Origin: CAZUXY01 sp964624235
GTDB lineage: Bacteria > Spirochaetota > UBA4802 > UBA5368
Direction of reading: 5' to 3'
DNA length: 64,000 bases
Assembly: GCA_964624235.1 (NCBI GenBank)
Contig: CAZUXY010000002.1
Location: 1-64,000, forward strand
Under the pieces are notes generated by a model. The model saw nothing but the letters and a program-made list of their open reading frames with translations. It had not been told where the DNA came from and searched no databases. Shown one piece after another: positions 51,301 to 57,727 of this stretch (the stretch's first letter is position 1; the number at the start of each line of letters is the position of its first letter). Position numbers and translations under genes: made by a program.

Positions 51301-53222
51301 GGACTACGCCTCCCGGCGGGATACAGTCCCCGCGGGTCAGAGGACTCGCCAAACTTGCACGTCTGGCCGAAAACCCGGAACTGCTTAGGCGGGAAGCCGC
51401 CCTGCTAGCAGAGAAGGAAGGCGGGTATGACGACAGTTCCCCCTTTATAGTGCTGTCGGCGCTCAGGATTATGGTCGACCAGAGCAGGTTCGATCAGGTC
51501 GATGCTCTTGTGAATCTGGTCGACCAGGGCGCGCTCTACAAAAAAGGGCACTGGACCGGCGCGGTCCTGCTGGGGATGTCGCTGGAAACGATCTATCGAG
51601 CCGAAGATAAAAGCGGTGATGCCCTCAATACCCTGGGGGCGGTACTGGAAGCGCTCGGGCAGCGTCCTGTCCCCATGGTACGCAGGGACCTTTTCTACCG
51701 TCAGGCGGCTCTTTATGCCTTCATCGACCGTTATTTTGAAGCTTATGAATCGGCACGTGCAGGTGAAAAACTGCTGATCGCGGGGGACACCGGACTTTCG
51801 ACCCGGTATGGCCTGCTGCTTGCCGAATGCGAAATCTCGCTTGGTAGATTCGACGATGCGTCGCGAAGGCTGGACTCGATCGATAAATCCACGCCTGAAG
51901 TGGAGTTTGCCTATGCGTTGCACCTGTTAAGGGCCCGTCTTGAGATGGCAAAAATAATCAGGCAGAAAAAGGCCGAAGAGAGAGACTGGAAAACGGTAGA
52001 ATCCCTTGTTTTGAAAGGGCTCGAGGCGATCGATCGAAACCCCGAAAGCCTGGTACGTTTCAACAAGGCATATATGGTGTTCCAGAGTCTTGATTTTCTC
52101 ATCTCATATAAGATGAGCAGAAAGGACTATCTGACCGCGCTGTTATACGCTGAAATCAGTAAACAGATACGAATACGGCTTCGCTTTCCGGAAACATACA
52201 GGGATTCGGATATCCCCGACGCAATAAGGACGGAATTTAAAAATATCAGGGACCGACGTGCCGGAGGGGACCGTTTTGTGCAACTGCTCGATCGGTATCC
52301 CGGTCTGATGTCTAATTCTCTGATAGCTTCGCTCCCCGTGGACCGGTTCCAGAAAAAAATTCCCGAAAACGCGGTGGTGCTTTATTTAACCAGGAACGGG
52401 AATGACATTCTTGCATGGGTAATAGACCGCCGGTTCATAGAACCCCTGCGGCTGAAAGACGGATACTCGAGAGCCGCGTCCGCTTCCGGGGCATACAGGA
52501 ACGCCCTCGCGACATTTGGAAACACCATAACGGTGTCGAGAGATCTGTATTCGGTTTTTTCCCCCCTCGAAAGGTTTTACCGGAGTAAAAAAACGGTGAT
52601 CTTTTGCACCGACAGCCATCTTGAAAGAGTGCCCTTTGAAATTATGGGCGATAAAAACATGCTTGAGGAGTCCCATTCCGTGGTTTTTCTCAGTTCGATC
52701 CTGTCCGGTCTGCGGGAATACCATCATGGTGCAAACCAGGTAGTGCTGGTTGAACCGGAGCGCCCCTCTATATATGCGGACCTCGAGATCACGGCGATAC
52801 GCCAGTCGGGGATACCCTTCCGGCATGAAAAGATCATAAGCGGCGACAGGGGGCATGTGCTTTCTCCCGTATATTATAATCCATTGAAAAATGTGCTCAT
52901 GGTCAACGGGAAGCCTTACACTGCAATGATGAAGAATGCCCGGACACTGTATTTTTCCGGTTCAGACGGTACGGGCATCCTGGGAAACAATGAGCTTGCC
53001 CTGTATAATTCCCTCAGGGGAGTGAACGCGATGGTGGTAAACGACGCCGAAATACGCGATGTGAACGGCGCCGTCTTTGTTGATGGTTTTTACACCGTTC
53101 TCAGGACCTCAGGTGATGTTTTAAAAGCCTTTGAAGCCGCAAAAACATCCGTGAGGGGAAAGAGGCGGTTCAGTTATCCCGCCTATTGGGCCGAAATTCG
53201 ATTGTACATAAATGGATTGTAA
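45384..53222 (+). CDS. 2612-residue lipoprotein: TolB-like propeller, TPR solenoid, two CHAT-like domains
   Basis: Start ATG 45384 (ATGA overlap with the DUF1318 stop) gives a signal peptide ending APAGC (Cys21; imperfect lipobox). About 40-370 is a TolB/PD40 propeller (SSDRERGNFDIYL, AWSPDSRMIAFSSARGGTQNIWIM, PRFSPDGKSIIFISYRD). About 370-1520 and 1775-2310 are TPR-type helical repeats. CHAT-like regions lie at about 1525-1775 (GFRFFIKGGNLYGWAV) and 2315-2612 (VVLYLTRNGNDILAWVI, DSHLERVPFEIMG, YPAYWAEIRLY). The CHAT His and Cys motifs are not recognisable, so both may be binding rather than protease domains. Probably an outer-membrane or periplasmic scaffold. The membrane leaflet is not certain. 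Confidence 0.75.
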   Translation: MRRPVGIFLSLLVGFSAPAGCYRSGPPPVQFNYGEILKKAFRFEGEGRAVPVTIEQSIEVDGTVTNDGMYFFFSSDRERGNFDIYLRSLADITTVRITSHPSRDSSPAISPSGRYLAFVSRREDPEGDIFVIKVDCSSLIKKAASSVSGVPPLDPSAVNLTMGADPVTKAPTVVRDDSPAWSPDSRMIAFSSARGGTQNIWIMERSGANPRKLTTRGGLYPRFSPDGKSIIFISYRDEGSNGDIYIVDVESGRERQVTRGPSLEMNPSFMRNASAIVYTLIDRDTSGDGKLDLKDNSVIYYKNLTDGSEYPLTLYSGSSFSPRWAPLYEGIVVYSEQVGRNININIIPERGVIPLRESAAAQYDLAVRYLREFDDAERYLMGLERVYFFFGKKRDVESQVLCARALADAAVYYRQKGNRGSEERIRGHLAFMASAKNEYAAVTLRYLDERKARGNGAAAFLDSLYAMRKKAPAADMVPYLLEALGDEYARIGRPEEASAGYREIITSHPGFKRIIHVKYKLAVSGPVVLKEEISPYLLQVLNTNITYLRNDAVAHVLKLLESEKDLGRRSALIDRMMVRYRNVKPMPGLLLYAAGSATYQAGDLKTARTRLLEALKLAGRTDLLSYKANALLGTIAERERNPVEMEKHYAEVANNYQTNWPLGEAKKIALKLVDYYEDYGERAEYAGNYREAAALYKKYVHMLTYLHLRKRFEDLYNEHGARAHVLYIDAGADMIGDDFIKLQVIEKEYLNRLNIARMDFDKAHLYGLGYLYARMALVKQRDESEGIKGVLQYFKMGINQLDWALFIDDTFMDPYLLKGWIYQYVDLVRSEDLKLTGGRKERTIEDYFPRHLWENSTGLYEKALATNPEAENPETEGNLHLNLANTYFLLNNYPRALEHYRLTARYKRNYSSKTVEAFFHYHYGYCLWQSNLYAESRDEMNKALFIYQMLGSGKNLKRYRYQVFYLYRFFALLARAEKDHRAAIEWYVRTLDFARANRIHVDRARYLQEIASCYRDLGEEETALSYLDRAWALLGKYRDTREQYKMRWKVLGLGPLRFYDLGPDIAVIGDNRVYTELNTADKRLLNVSLQEEIHHERGDYAGALTFLQRKNELLKKPVNQTEREAAGKTLNNIGFAWFRMGEYRYAREYFLKAWDYAARKEINDLNGIFASIINLTNLYAFQLESGAGESDAAAREIEELASRVMAYRDGYETSRYQSELKRLEQEARTKKSTLSPEELSSLRGKIREDALRIYYSLDIALGILKFYKADTMPNVPQGKVGTGTMDRAYEIYADNRDRFALYNEARIRFEAALVQAGERISKRLKVKLLLNLASCQERIGMISEAYESYGEAENDAAAYEYGELKWQVYAAVAGFLLKHGAEIEGKDYRTVAWEYYRRALREIEVLPALYAADMQRILRIYDGYAGFLIDTGRHNEALEVMERKSEAERIMSLYLLAPEFRSADDNRDYRRFRESLFRLKESGRQVSDLLESGQARDSEKVRQEIAKLDAVKKSVGKLAGDLQEKRPLLASYMKFMEDRVKLDPDTAGFRFFIKGGNLYGWAVTSEGTVFRNIGAFGSAERDTEVRRFMDSIPRGRRLVVLDKHSGSLLGALAVRNVPTAPLFVPSLGRARYLNRNATLGISGVYADQKGIINRIAAHEAFSSVIFEENGQKKTGSLLYSLIIDAGGENVAQRLFRGDMRPTVLVKGVTMKDIRSMHMMMEACMYAGVDSLIMFSGLDYAGIAGLVQELAGVKSAEGAARGLVLRWGAPGSAKIAGKGKDTASAERLYASFQKEYAAGNLREAEIRLLRWKTAAGNAPDVESLYWLKKSEIETAEGRHDAAVQAADKALGLSATGSPGIFANAVSMKISLLLWEGDITAADELMRRTNTALSGTLDGLVYNSIVRIMKGESQKTGLQAMEGLKSLVSRDRLRILQALYLSLAGMETVARNSLHDLAFDIPLSERELCAAVYMGTTPPGGIQSPRVRGLAKLARLAENPELLRREAALLAEKEGGYDDSSPFIVLSALRIMVDQSRFDQVDALVNLVDQGALYKKGHWTGAVLLGMSLETIYRAEDKSGDALNTLGAVLEALGQRPVPMVRRDLFYRQAALYAFIDRYFEAYESARAGEKLLIAGDTGLSTRYGLLLAECEISLGRFDDASRRLDSIDKSTPEVEFAYALHLLRARLEMAKIIRQKKAEERDWKTVESLVLKGLEAIDRNPESLVRFNKAYMVFQSLDFLISYKMSRKDYLTALLYAEISKQIRIRLRFPETYRDSDIPDAIRTEFKNIRDRRAGGDRFVQLLDRYPGLMSNSLIASLPVDRFQKKIPENAVVLYLTRNGNDILAWVIDRRFIEPLRLKDGYSRAASASGAYRNALATFGNTITVSRDLYSVFSPLERFYRSKKTVIFCTDSHLERVPFEIMGDKNMLEESHSVVFLSSILSGLREYHHGANQVVLVEPERPSIYADLEITAIRQSGIPFRHEKIISGDRGHVLSPVYYNPLKNVLMVNGKPYTAMMKNARTLYFSGSDGTGILGNNELALYNSLRGVNAMVVNDAEIRDVNGAVFVDGFYTVLRTSGDVLKAFEAAKTSVRGKRRFSYPAYWAEIRLYINGL

Positions 53223-53293
53223 TTGATTTCTTCGATGATGATAATGGTTGCCGTTCAAGCTGGACACAGTGCCGTGGGACGGGATACGCGCCG

Positions 53294-54505
53294 ATGAGTG
53301 AACCTTTCGATTTCAGAAGAAGAGTTGTGGTTGTTGATGATGATCGCATGGTCAATGACCTTTTATGTCGCATCCTCAGGGGACACTACGACGTGGAAAG
53401 TTATGACTGTGCCGAAAACATGCTGCACGGCACAGATCTCGCCCGGACCGATGTGGTCATTACCGACAACCGGTTACCAGGCATGGACGGTTTGCAGCTG
53501 CTCAGGGAACTCCAGAAGACAGATTTTCATATTCCTGTTATAGTCATAACCGGTTATGCCGAGCTCGATGATGCGATCTCCGCGCTGAAGAGCGGCGCCT
53601 TTGATTTCATACTCAAACCCTTCCAGAACGAACAGATCATCGTTTCGGTGCAGAAGGCTCTGGACAGCAGGGAACTGGTGATGCAGAATATCACCCTGCT
53701 GGAACAGCTCAAGATCAAGAACCGGGAACTGGAAAAACTGTATCGTAATATTCAGTCGAGAAACCTGGAAATAGAAAAGGAACTGGACATAGCGGGGAAC
53801 CTTCAACGGTGCCTTTTCCCGGTGACATTTCCCGCGATCAAAGGTGTCGACTTCGCGCTGAAATACCTGCCGGTTGAAAAGATCAGCGGTGATTTTTTTG
53901 ATTTTATAATCAGGAACGAAAACGAATTTTCCTTTATCTTTGCGGATGTGTCGGGTCACGGCGTGCCGGCAGCGCTTTATTCGGCCATGGTAAAAACAGC
54001 ATTGAGTTCTGTGGGAGAGAGGGAGTTTACACCCTCAGGGGCGATTACGGAAATAAACCGGTTTCTCATTACTGCACAGAAGACCATGAGCTATAATTAC
54101 GCCACCGTTTTCTTCGGAACTTTTGATCTTGCGAAAGGGAAACTGGTATATAGTAACGCGGGTATGCCCGCTCCGGTGCTGCTAAGAAAAAGCGGAGGGG
54201 TGGAATACCTCGGACCGAACGGCACATTTGTGGGGATCTTCGAAACGGCCCACTACCGTGACGAGGAAGTATCCCTGGGGAAAGACGACCGCCTTCTCTT
54301 TTACACGGACGGTGTTTTCGAGTGTACCAACCGTGATGATAAGATCATGGGACAGAAGATATTCATCGACCTGCTTCAACACTATATCGGGGAAGATATC
54401 GATACTATAATCGAGTCCCTTTTCGGGGATGTCATTAAATACAGTAAAGACTCGCGGTATACCGACGATATAACGCTGCTGGCGATGCACTACCGGGGTC
54501 GTTGA
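53294..54505 (+). CDS. Response regulator with SpoIIE/RsbU-type PP2C phosphatase output
   Basis: A 403-residue cytoplasmic protein. Receiver domain 10-125: acidic pocket VVVDDDR (Asp15-17), phosphoacceptor Asp58 in VVITDNRLPGMDG, VITGYAE, and Lys108 in ILKPFQ. A coiled coil (KNRELEKLYRNIQSRNLEIEKELDIAGNLQ) joins it to the PP2C domain (about 190-400) with SGDFFDF, FADVSGHGVPAAL, NAGMPAPVL, FYTDGVFECTN and YTDDITLL, so metal-binding Asp residues are intact. It should dephosphorylate STAS proteins. ATG 53294 is chosen because longer frames extend into the giant gene's end. Same strand as its neighbours on both sides. Confidence 0.88.
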   Translation: MSEPFDFRRRVVVVDDDRMVNDLLCRILRGHYDVESYDCAENMLHGTDLARTDVVITDNRLPGMDGLQLLRELQKTDFHIPVIVITGYAELDDAISALKSGAFDFILKPFQNEQIIVSVQKALDSRELVMQNITLLEQLKIKNRELEKLYRNIQSRNLEIEKELDIAGNLQRCLFPVTFPAIKGVDFALKYLPVEKISGDFFDFIIRNENEFSFIFADVSGHGVPAALYSAMVKTALSSVGEREFTPSGAITEINRFLITAQKTMSYNYATVFFGTFDLAKGKLVYSNAGMPAPVLLRKSGGVEYLGPNGTFVGIFETAHYRDEEVSLGKDDRLLFYTDGVFECTNRDDKIMGQKIFIDLLQHYIGEDIDTIIESLFGDVIKYSKDSRYTDDITLLAMHYRGR

Positions 54506-54656
54506 TTCTGCCGGAAAACCGCGGCATAAAAGTATGACGATCCCTTTTTTTTTGCTTTTATTGCATACCAGGGCAGTAAAGAATATATGCCTGAACGATC
54601 ATAAGGTATCCGGTTCCGGGATACTGTAAAAGAAGAAGTTTACCAGGAGGAAATAT

Positions 54657-55730
54657 ATGAATGTCCTTAAAACGGCTGCGGGAAAAATGCTGCCGGGCGC
54701 TTTTCTGGGATTGGTTTTCATGCTGATTGCCTCCGTTCCATGCCTGGCGCTGGAACTCAGTTTTTTTATCGGTGATGTCGGGATAGTGCGAAACGGCAAG
54801 GCGATAACGCCTGAATTGAAGTTGATCGTGGCGGCGGGAGATGTGGTTATAACCGGTAAGGGTGGAATCGCCGTACTGTCGTACAGTGACGGAAGCGAGA
54901 TAAAGGTACTGGAGAAAAGCAGGGTCAGGATCGGGAGCCTGGCGGTCAAGGGCTCCGACGACGTATCGGTAATCACCGGCAACATCAACGCAAAGTTTAA
55001 AAAGATGGCAAGGGGGGGTGAACGCAAAGTGTACACGCCGACGACCGTTTGTTCGGTACGCGGCACCGATTTTCTCGTGGGAGTAAGCGATACGGCCGAT
55101 TCCAGGATCGACCTTGCCCAGGGGAAAGTCAATGTGCGGAATCCTTACGGTGAGATCCGCCTCAAGGAAAACCAGAAATCGGAAATAGGCCTCGGCAAGG
55201 CGCCGGAAAAAAGCGATACGAAAACACCCATGAACGAATGGAAGGAAGCAGGCGACAGGGAACTGGACAGGGATCCCGAAGGCAGGGGCAGAAAGTTTAA
55301 GGATTATATGAACACACTGGATAACCGGAGTTCCAAAAATACCGGCGAACTCAACGGGCTGAACCGGAAACTCAGCGGCAGGCCCTCCAGCAAAAAGGAT
55401 CTGGAAAAAACAGGTACTGATATCGATAATCTCCAGAACACCGTCGTTGATGATATGTTCCTGTGCGAGGCGGCCGGATCGTCGATTGATGGAGTGCTCA
55501 AACGATTCCAGAAAGACAAGGCTGAAATATACAATACCTATTTAAAGATCAAGGAAGAGTCGAACAAGGTACTGGAACAGCAGCGCCGTAACTATGAGGC
55601 CATTGAAGCGGTGCGGCAGGCGTATCGAAAAGCATATGAGGAAATCATGAAGGGCCACAAGGAACGCATGGAAAGGATCAGGGAGGGGATGGACAAAGGC
55701 AGCGTAAAACCCGAGATTAAAAAGAAATAA
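54657..55730 (+). CDS. FecR-domain exported protein with coiled-coil C-terminus
   Basis: A 357-residue protein with a signal peptide (about 1-32, ending PCLALE), a FecR domain at about 38-165 (GDVGIVRNGKAITPELKLIVAAGDVVITGKGGIAVLSYSDGSEIKVLEKSRVRIG; TPTTVCSVRGTDFLVGV; QGKVNVRNP), and a long charged helical tail (RNYEAIEAVRQAYRKAYEEIMKGHKERMERIREGMDKG). FecR-type domains in spirochaetes often sit in envelope-associated proteins unrelated to iron. Strong AGGAGG before ATG. Last gene of the 41.8-55.7 kb locus. Role in that module is inference. Confidence 0.83.
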   Translation: MNVLKTAAGKMLPGAFLGLVFMLIASVPCLALELSFFIGDVGIVRNGKAITPELKLIVAAGDVVITGKGGIAVLSYSDGSEIKVLEKSRVRIGSLAVKGSDDVSVITGNINAKFKKMARGGERKVYTPTTVCSVRGTDFLVGVSDTADSRIDLAQGKVNVRNPYGEIRLKENQKSEIGLGKAPEKSDTKTPMNEWKEAGDRELDRDPEGRGRKFKDYMNTLDNRSSKNTGELNGLNRKLSGRPSSKKDLEKTGTDIDNLQNTVVDDMFLCEAAGSSIDGVLKRFQKDKAEIYNTYLKIKEESNKVLEQQRRNYEAIEAVRQAYRKAYEEIMKGHKERMERIREGMDKGSVKPEIKKK

Positions 55731-55756
55731 GATGCCTGCTTCCCTTCTTCAGCGAT

Positions 55757-55796
55757 ATCCCCCTCCCCGGTCTATACGCCCGTGAGAGAGGGGGAT
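55757..55796. terminator. Hairpin between convergent genes
   Basis: ATCCCCCTC (55757-55765) pairs perfectly with GAGGGGGAT (55788-55796) around a 22-base loop, 26 bases past the FecR gene stop and seven before the convergent YjbR stop. No clear U-run on either side, so termination is possible but not certain. Confidence 0.45.
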
Positions 55797-55802
55797 CACC
55801 GG

Positions 55803-56162
55803 TCAGGTTAAAGATGGTGCCCTTCTTTTACATTTTCCGTTCACCAGGTTGAATGAAAGATCGATCATCGCGATGATCTCCTGTACGGGAATAGTCCCGT
55901 CAATCGTGACCGTATTCCAGTGGGTTTTATTCATGTGATAGCCTGGTTGAACCGCGGGGTATTTCCCGCGCAGTTCCATGGCAAGGAACGGCTCGCATTT
56001 AAGGTTGATGCACACCGGCAGTACACCCAGTCTGATCAGGGCATACATTTTGTTGCTGCCGGTTTTCATTACCAGCACGTCGCCGCCGAAGGGAAAATCC
56101 TCGAAGGAACCGGGTTTGACGGCGCAGTACGCGCGTATACCGGCAAGGTCAAGCATTCTCAT
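55803..56162 (-). CDS. MmcQ/YjbR family protein
   Basis: A 119-residue YjbR-type protein: an N-terminal IRAYCAVKPGSFEDFPFGGDVLVMKTG with the family's 'PxxxExFPFG' pattern, a central KMYALIRL...INLKCEP, and the closing HMNKTHWNTVTIDGTIPVQEIIAMIDLSFNLV. The fold is DNA-binding-like in solved relatives, but function is not established. Its start overlaps the patatin stop as ATGA (56159-56162). Confidence 0.85.
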   Translation of the reverse strand: MRMLDLAGIRAYCAVKPGSFEDFPFGGDVLVMKTGSNKMYALIRLGVLPVCINLKCEPFLAMELRGKYPAVQPGYHMNKTHWNTVTIDGTIPVQEIIAMIDLSFNLVNGKCKRRAPSLT

Positions 56163-57064
56163 CTTCTGATGCTCCGCAGATAATCCCTCCCCCGTGCGAT
56201 ACCCTGTTCGAAACCCTCGAGGATCTTCCTCTCATCCCTCGTTAGCCGATCGACCCTGAATCCCTCAGGAGGATAGATCACGTCTATCCCCGTATATTTC
56301 TTTTCCAGATCGTCAAGCACGTGGTTATAAAAAGTGTAGCGGTTTTCCATGAATTCCACCAGGAAGCGGAACTGCTTGTCCTTATAGTATGACTCATAAA
56401 GGTTTTTAATCCAGAAGGACTCTTCCTTCTTGCGGTATCCCCTGTGACGGGTTACCACGACCAGTATTTCATCTTCACTGTATCCCATATCGAGGGCTTT
56501 ACGGAAAGGGATGGGATCGAGCAGGCCACCGTCCAGAAAATGATGGTCCTTGTACCGCACGAACCCGCGGTAAAGAAAAGGGATCGCGGCCGTGGCCTTC
56601 AGAGCGATAAAAAGATCATCTTTTTTTGAATGCAGATATACTGCCTCGGGCCGGTTGTGAGGAGGGCAGTCCGTTGCCGTTATGAGCACCGTGCATGATT
56701 TACGCAGTCTTTTAAGGTCCAGCGGTTCCCTGCCCTTTATGATATTGTCCACCATCCAATCCAGGTTCAGTATGTGCCGCTCTGGACGCAGTATATTGGT
56801 GATAGTGATGAATTTACCGGAGAGAAGTTCAGTGAAGAAAGCATCGCGGGCGATGTGGATCTGGTGTGCGGCATACGCAGTGCCGGTGAGTGCGCCCGCG
56901 GAAGATCCGATAATGAGTTTCCAGGGAAAGAATGAACGGTCTGCAAAAGACTGCAGTACACCGGTCAGGAATATCCCCCTCATGCCCCCACCCTCGAGGA
57001 TAAGGACCTTTTTCTTTTTGTATACAGGTATTCCCCTGATTCTTTTCAGCAGATCAAGCGACAT
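56159..57064 (-). CDS. Patatin-like phospholipase
   Basis: A 301-residue protein of the patatin/RssA type, a Ser-Asp lipid acyl hydrolase. Oxyanion loop EGGGMRGIFLTG, nucleophile elbow GSSAGALTG and catalytic Asp in DGGLLDPIPF are all present. ATG 57064 is chosen over an upstream in-frame ATG (57088) since AGAGG lies in front of it. Overlaps the YjbR gene; divergent from sixA. Could act on membrane phospholipids; location is predicted cytoplasmic, as no signal peptide is seen. Confidence 0.87.
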   Translation of the reverse strand: MSLDLLKRIRGIPVYKKKKVLILEGGGMRGIFLTGVLQSFADRSFFPWKLIIGSSAGALTGTAYAAHQIHIARDAFFTELLSGKFITITNILRPERHILNLDWMVDNIIKGREPLDLKRLRKSCTVLITATDCPPHNRPEAVYLHSKKDDLFIALKATAAIPFLYRGFVRYKDHHFLDGGLLDPIPFRKALDMGYSEDEILVVVTRHRGYRKKEESFWIKNLYESYYKDKQFRFLVEFMENRYTFYNHVLDDLEKKYTGIDVIYPPEGFRVDRLTRDERKILEGFEQGIARGRDYLRSIRR

Positions 57065-57229
57065 GGCCTCTTTCCTGAACCCCGGCATACTGTATGCAAA
57101 AAACCGCTGAAATTTCCAAGCATTTTTCTGTTTTACCAGACCGCGTTGACATGATTGATTAGAAATGGTTGCGGTATGGTGCGGAAGCGTATATAAATAT
57201 ACTCATCCAACAGCTGTCGGAGGTAGGGA

Positions 57230-57688
57230 ATGTACATTTTTCTGGTTCAGCACGGCGAGGCAGTTCCGGAGCAGACAAACCCCGAAAGACCACTTTCGGA
57301 AAATGGAAACGCACAGGTGTATCGTGCGGCGGAATTGCTGAAAAAGCTGTCTTTTTATCCGGAACTTATACTGCACAGCGGGAAACAAAGAGCTCGTGAA
57401 ACCGCGGCAATTATTTCTAAGGTTCTGGGCGGTATTAAAATGGAATCGAGAAGTTATCTCAATCCGGGTGATGAACCCGACAGGTTGATTGAGGAGATAT
57501 GTAATGCGAAACACACACTCCTGATCGCCGGGCACATGCCTTTCCTCTCTAAACTGGCATCACGGCTCCTGTTCCCGGACGGGGGAGCGCAGGTTATCGA
57601 TATAACCAACGCATCGCCTCTGATCCTGATGCTTACTGAACATGGATGGCGGCTCGACACGTACATCAAGAACGATTACATAAGTTAA
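57230..57688 (+). CDS. sixA: Phosphohistidine phosphatase SixA
   Basis: A 152-residue histidine phosphatase: MYIFLVQHGEAVPE with the N-terminal catalytic RHG-like motif (Gln replaces the usual Arg, QHG, as in many SixA proteins where the pattern is RHGxA), HSGKQRARETA, and the second catalytic His in LLIAGHMPFLSKLA. SixA removes phosphate from His in phosphotransfer proteins such as the NPr of the nitrogen PTS. The ATG follows GGTAGGG. Note the QHG substitution: activity may be altered. Alone on this strand. Confidence 0.8.
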   Translation: MYIFLVQHGEAVPEQTNPERPLSENGNAQVYRAAELLKKLSFYPELILHSGKQRARETAAIISKVLGGIKMESRSYLNPGDEPDRLIEEICNAKHTLLIAGHMPFLSKLASRLLFPDGGAQVIDITNASPLILMLTEHGWRLDTYIKNDYIS

Positions 57689-57727
57689 AAAAGGTATAAA
57701 ACCAATTCCTTCGGTTTTTTGGAAGTA

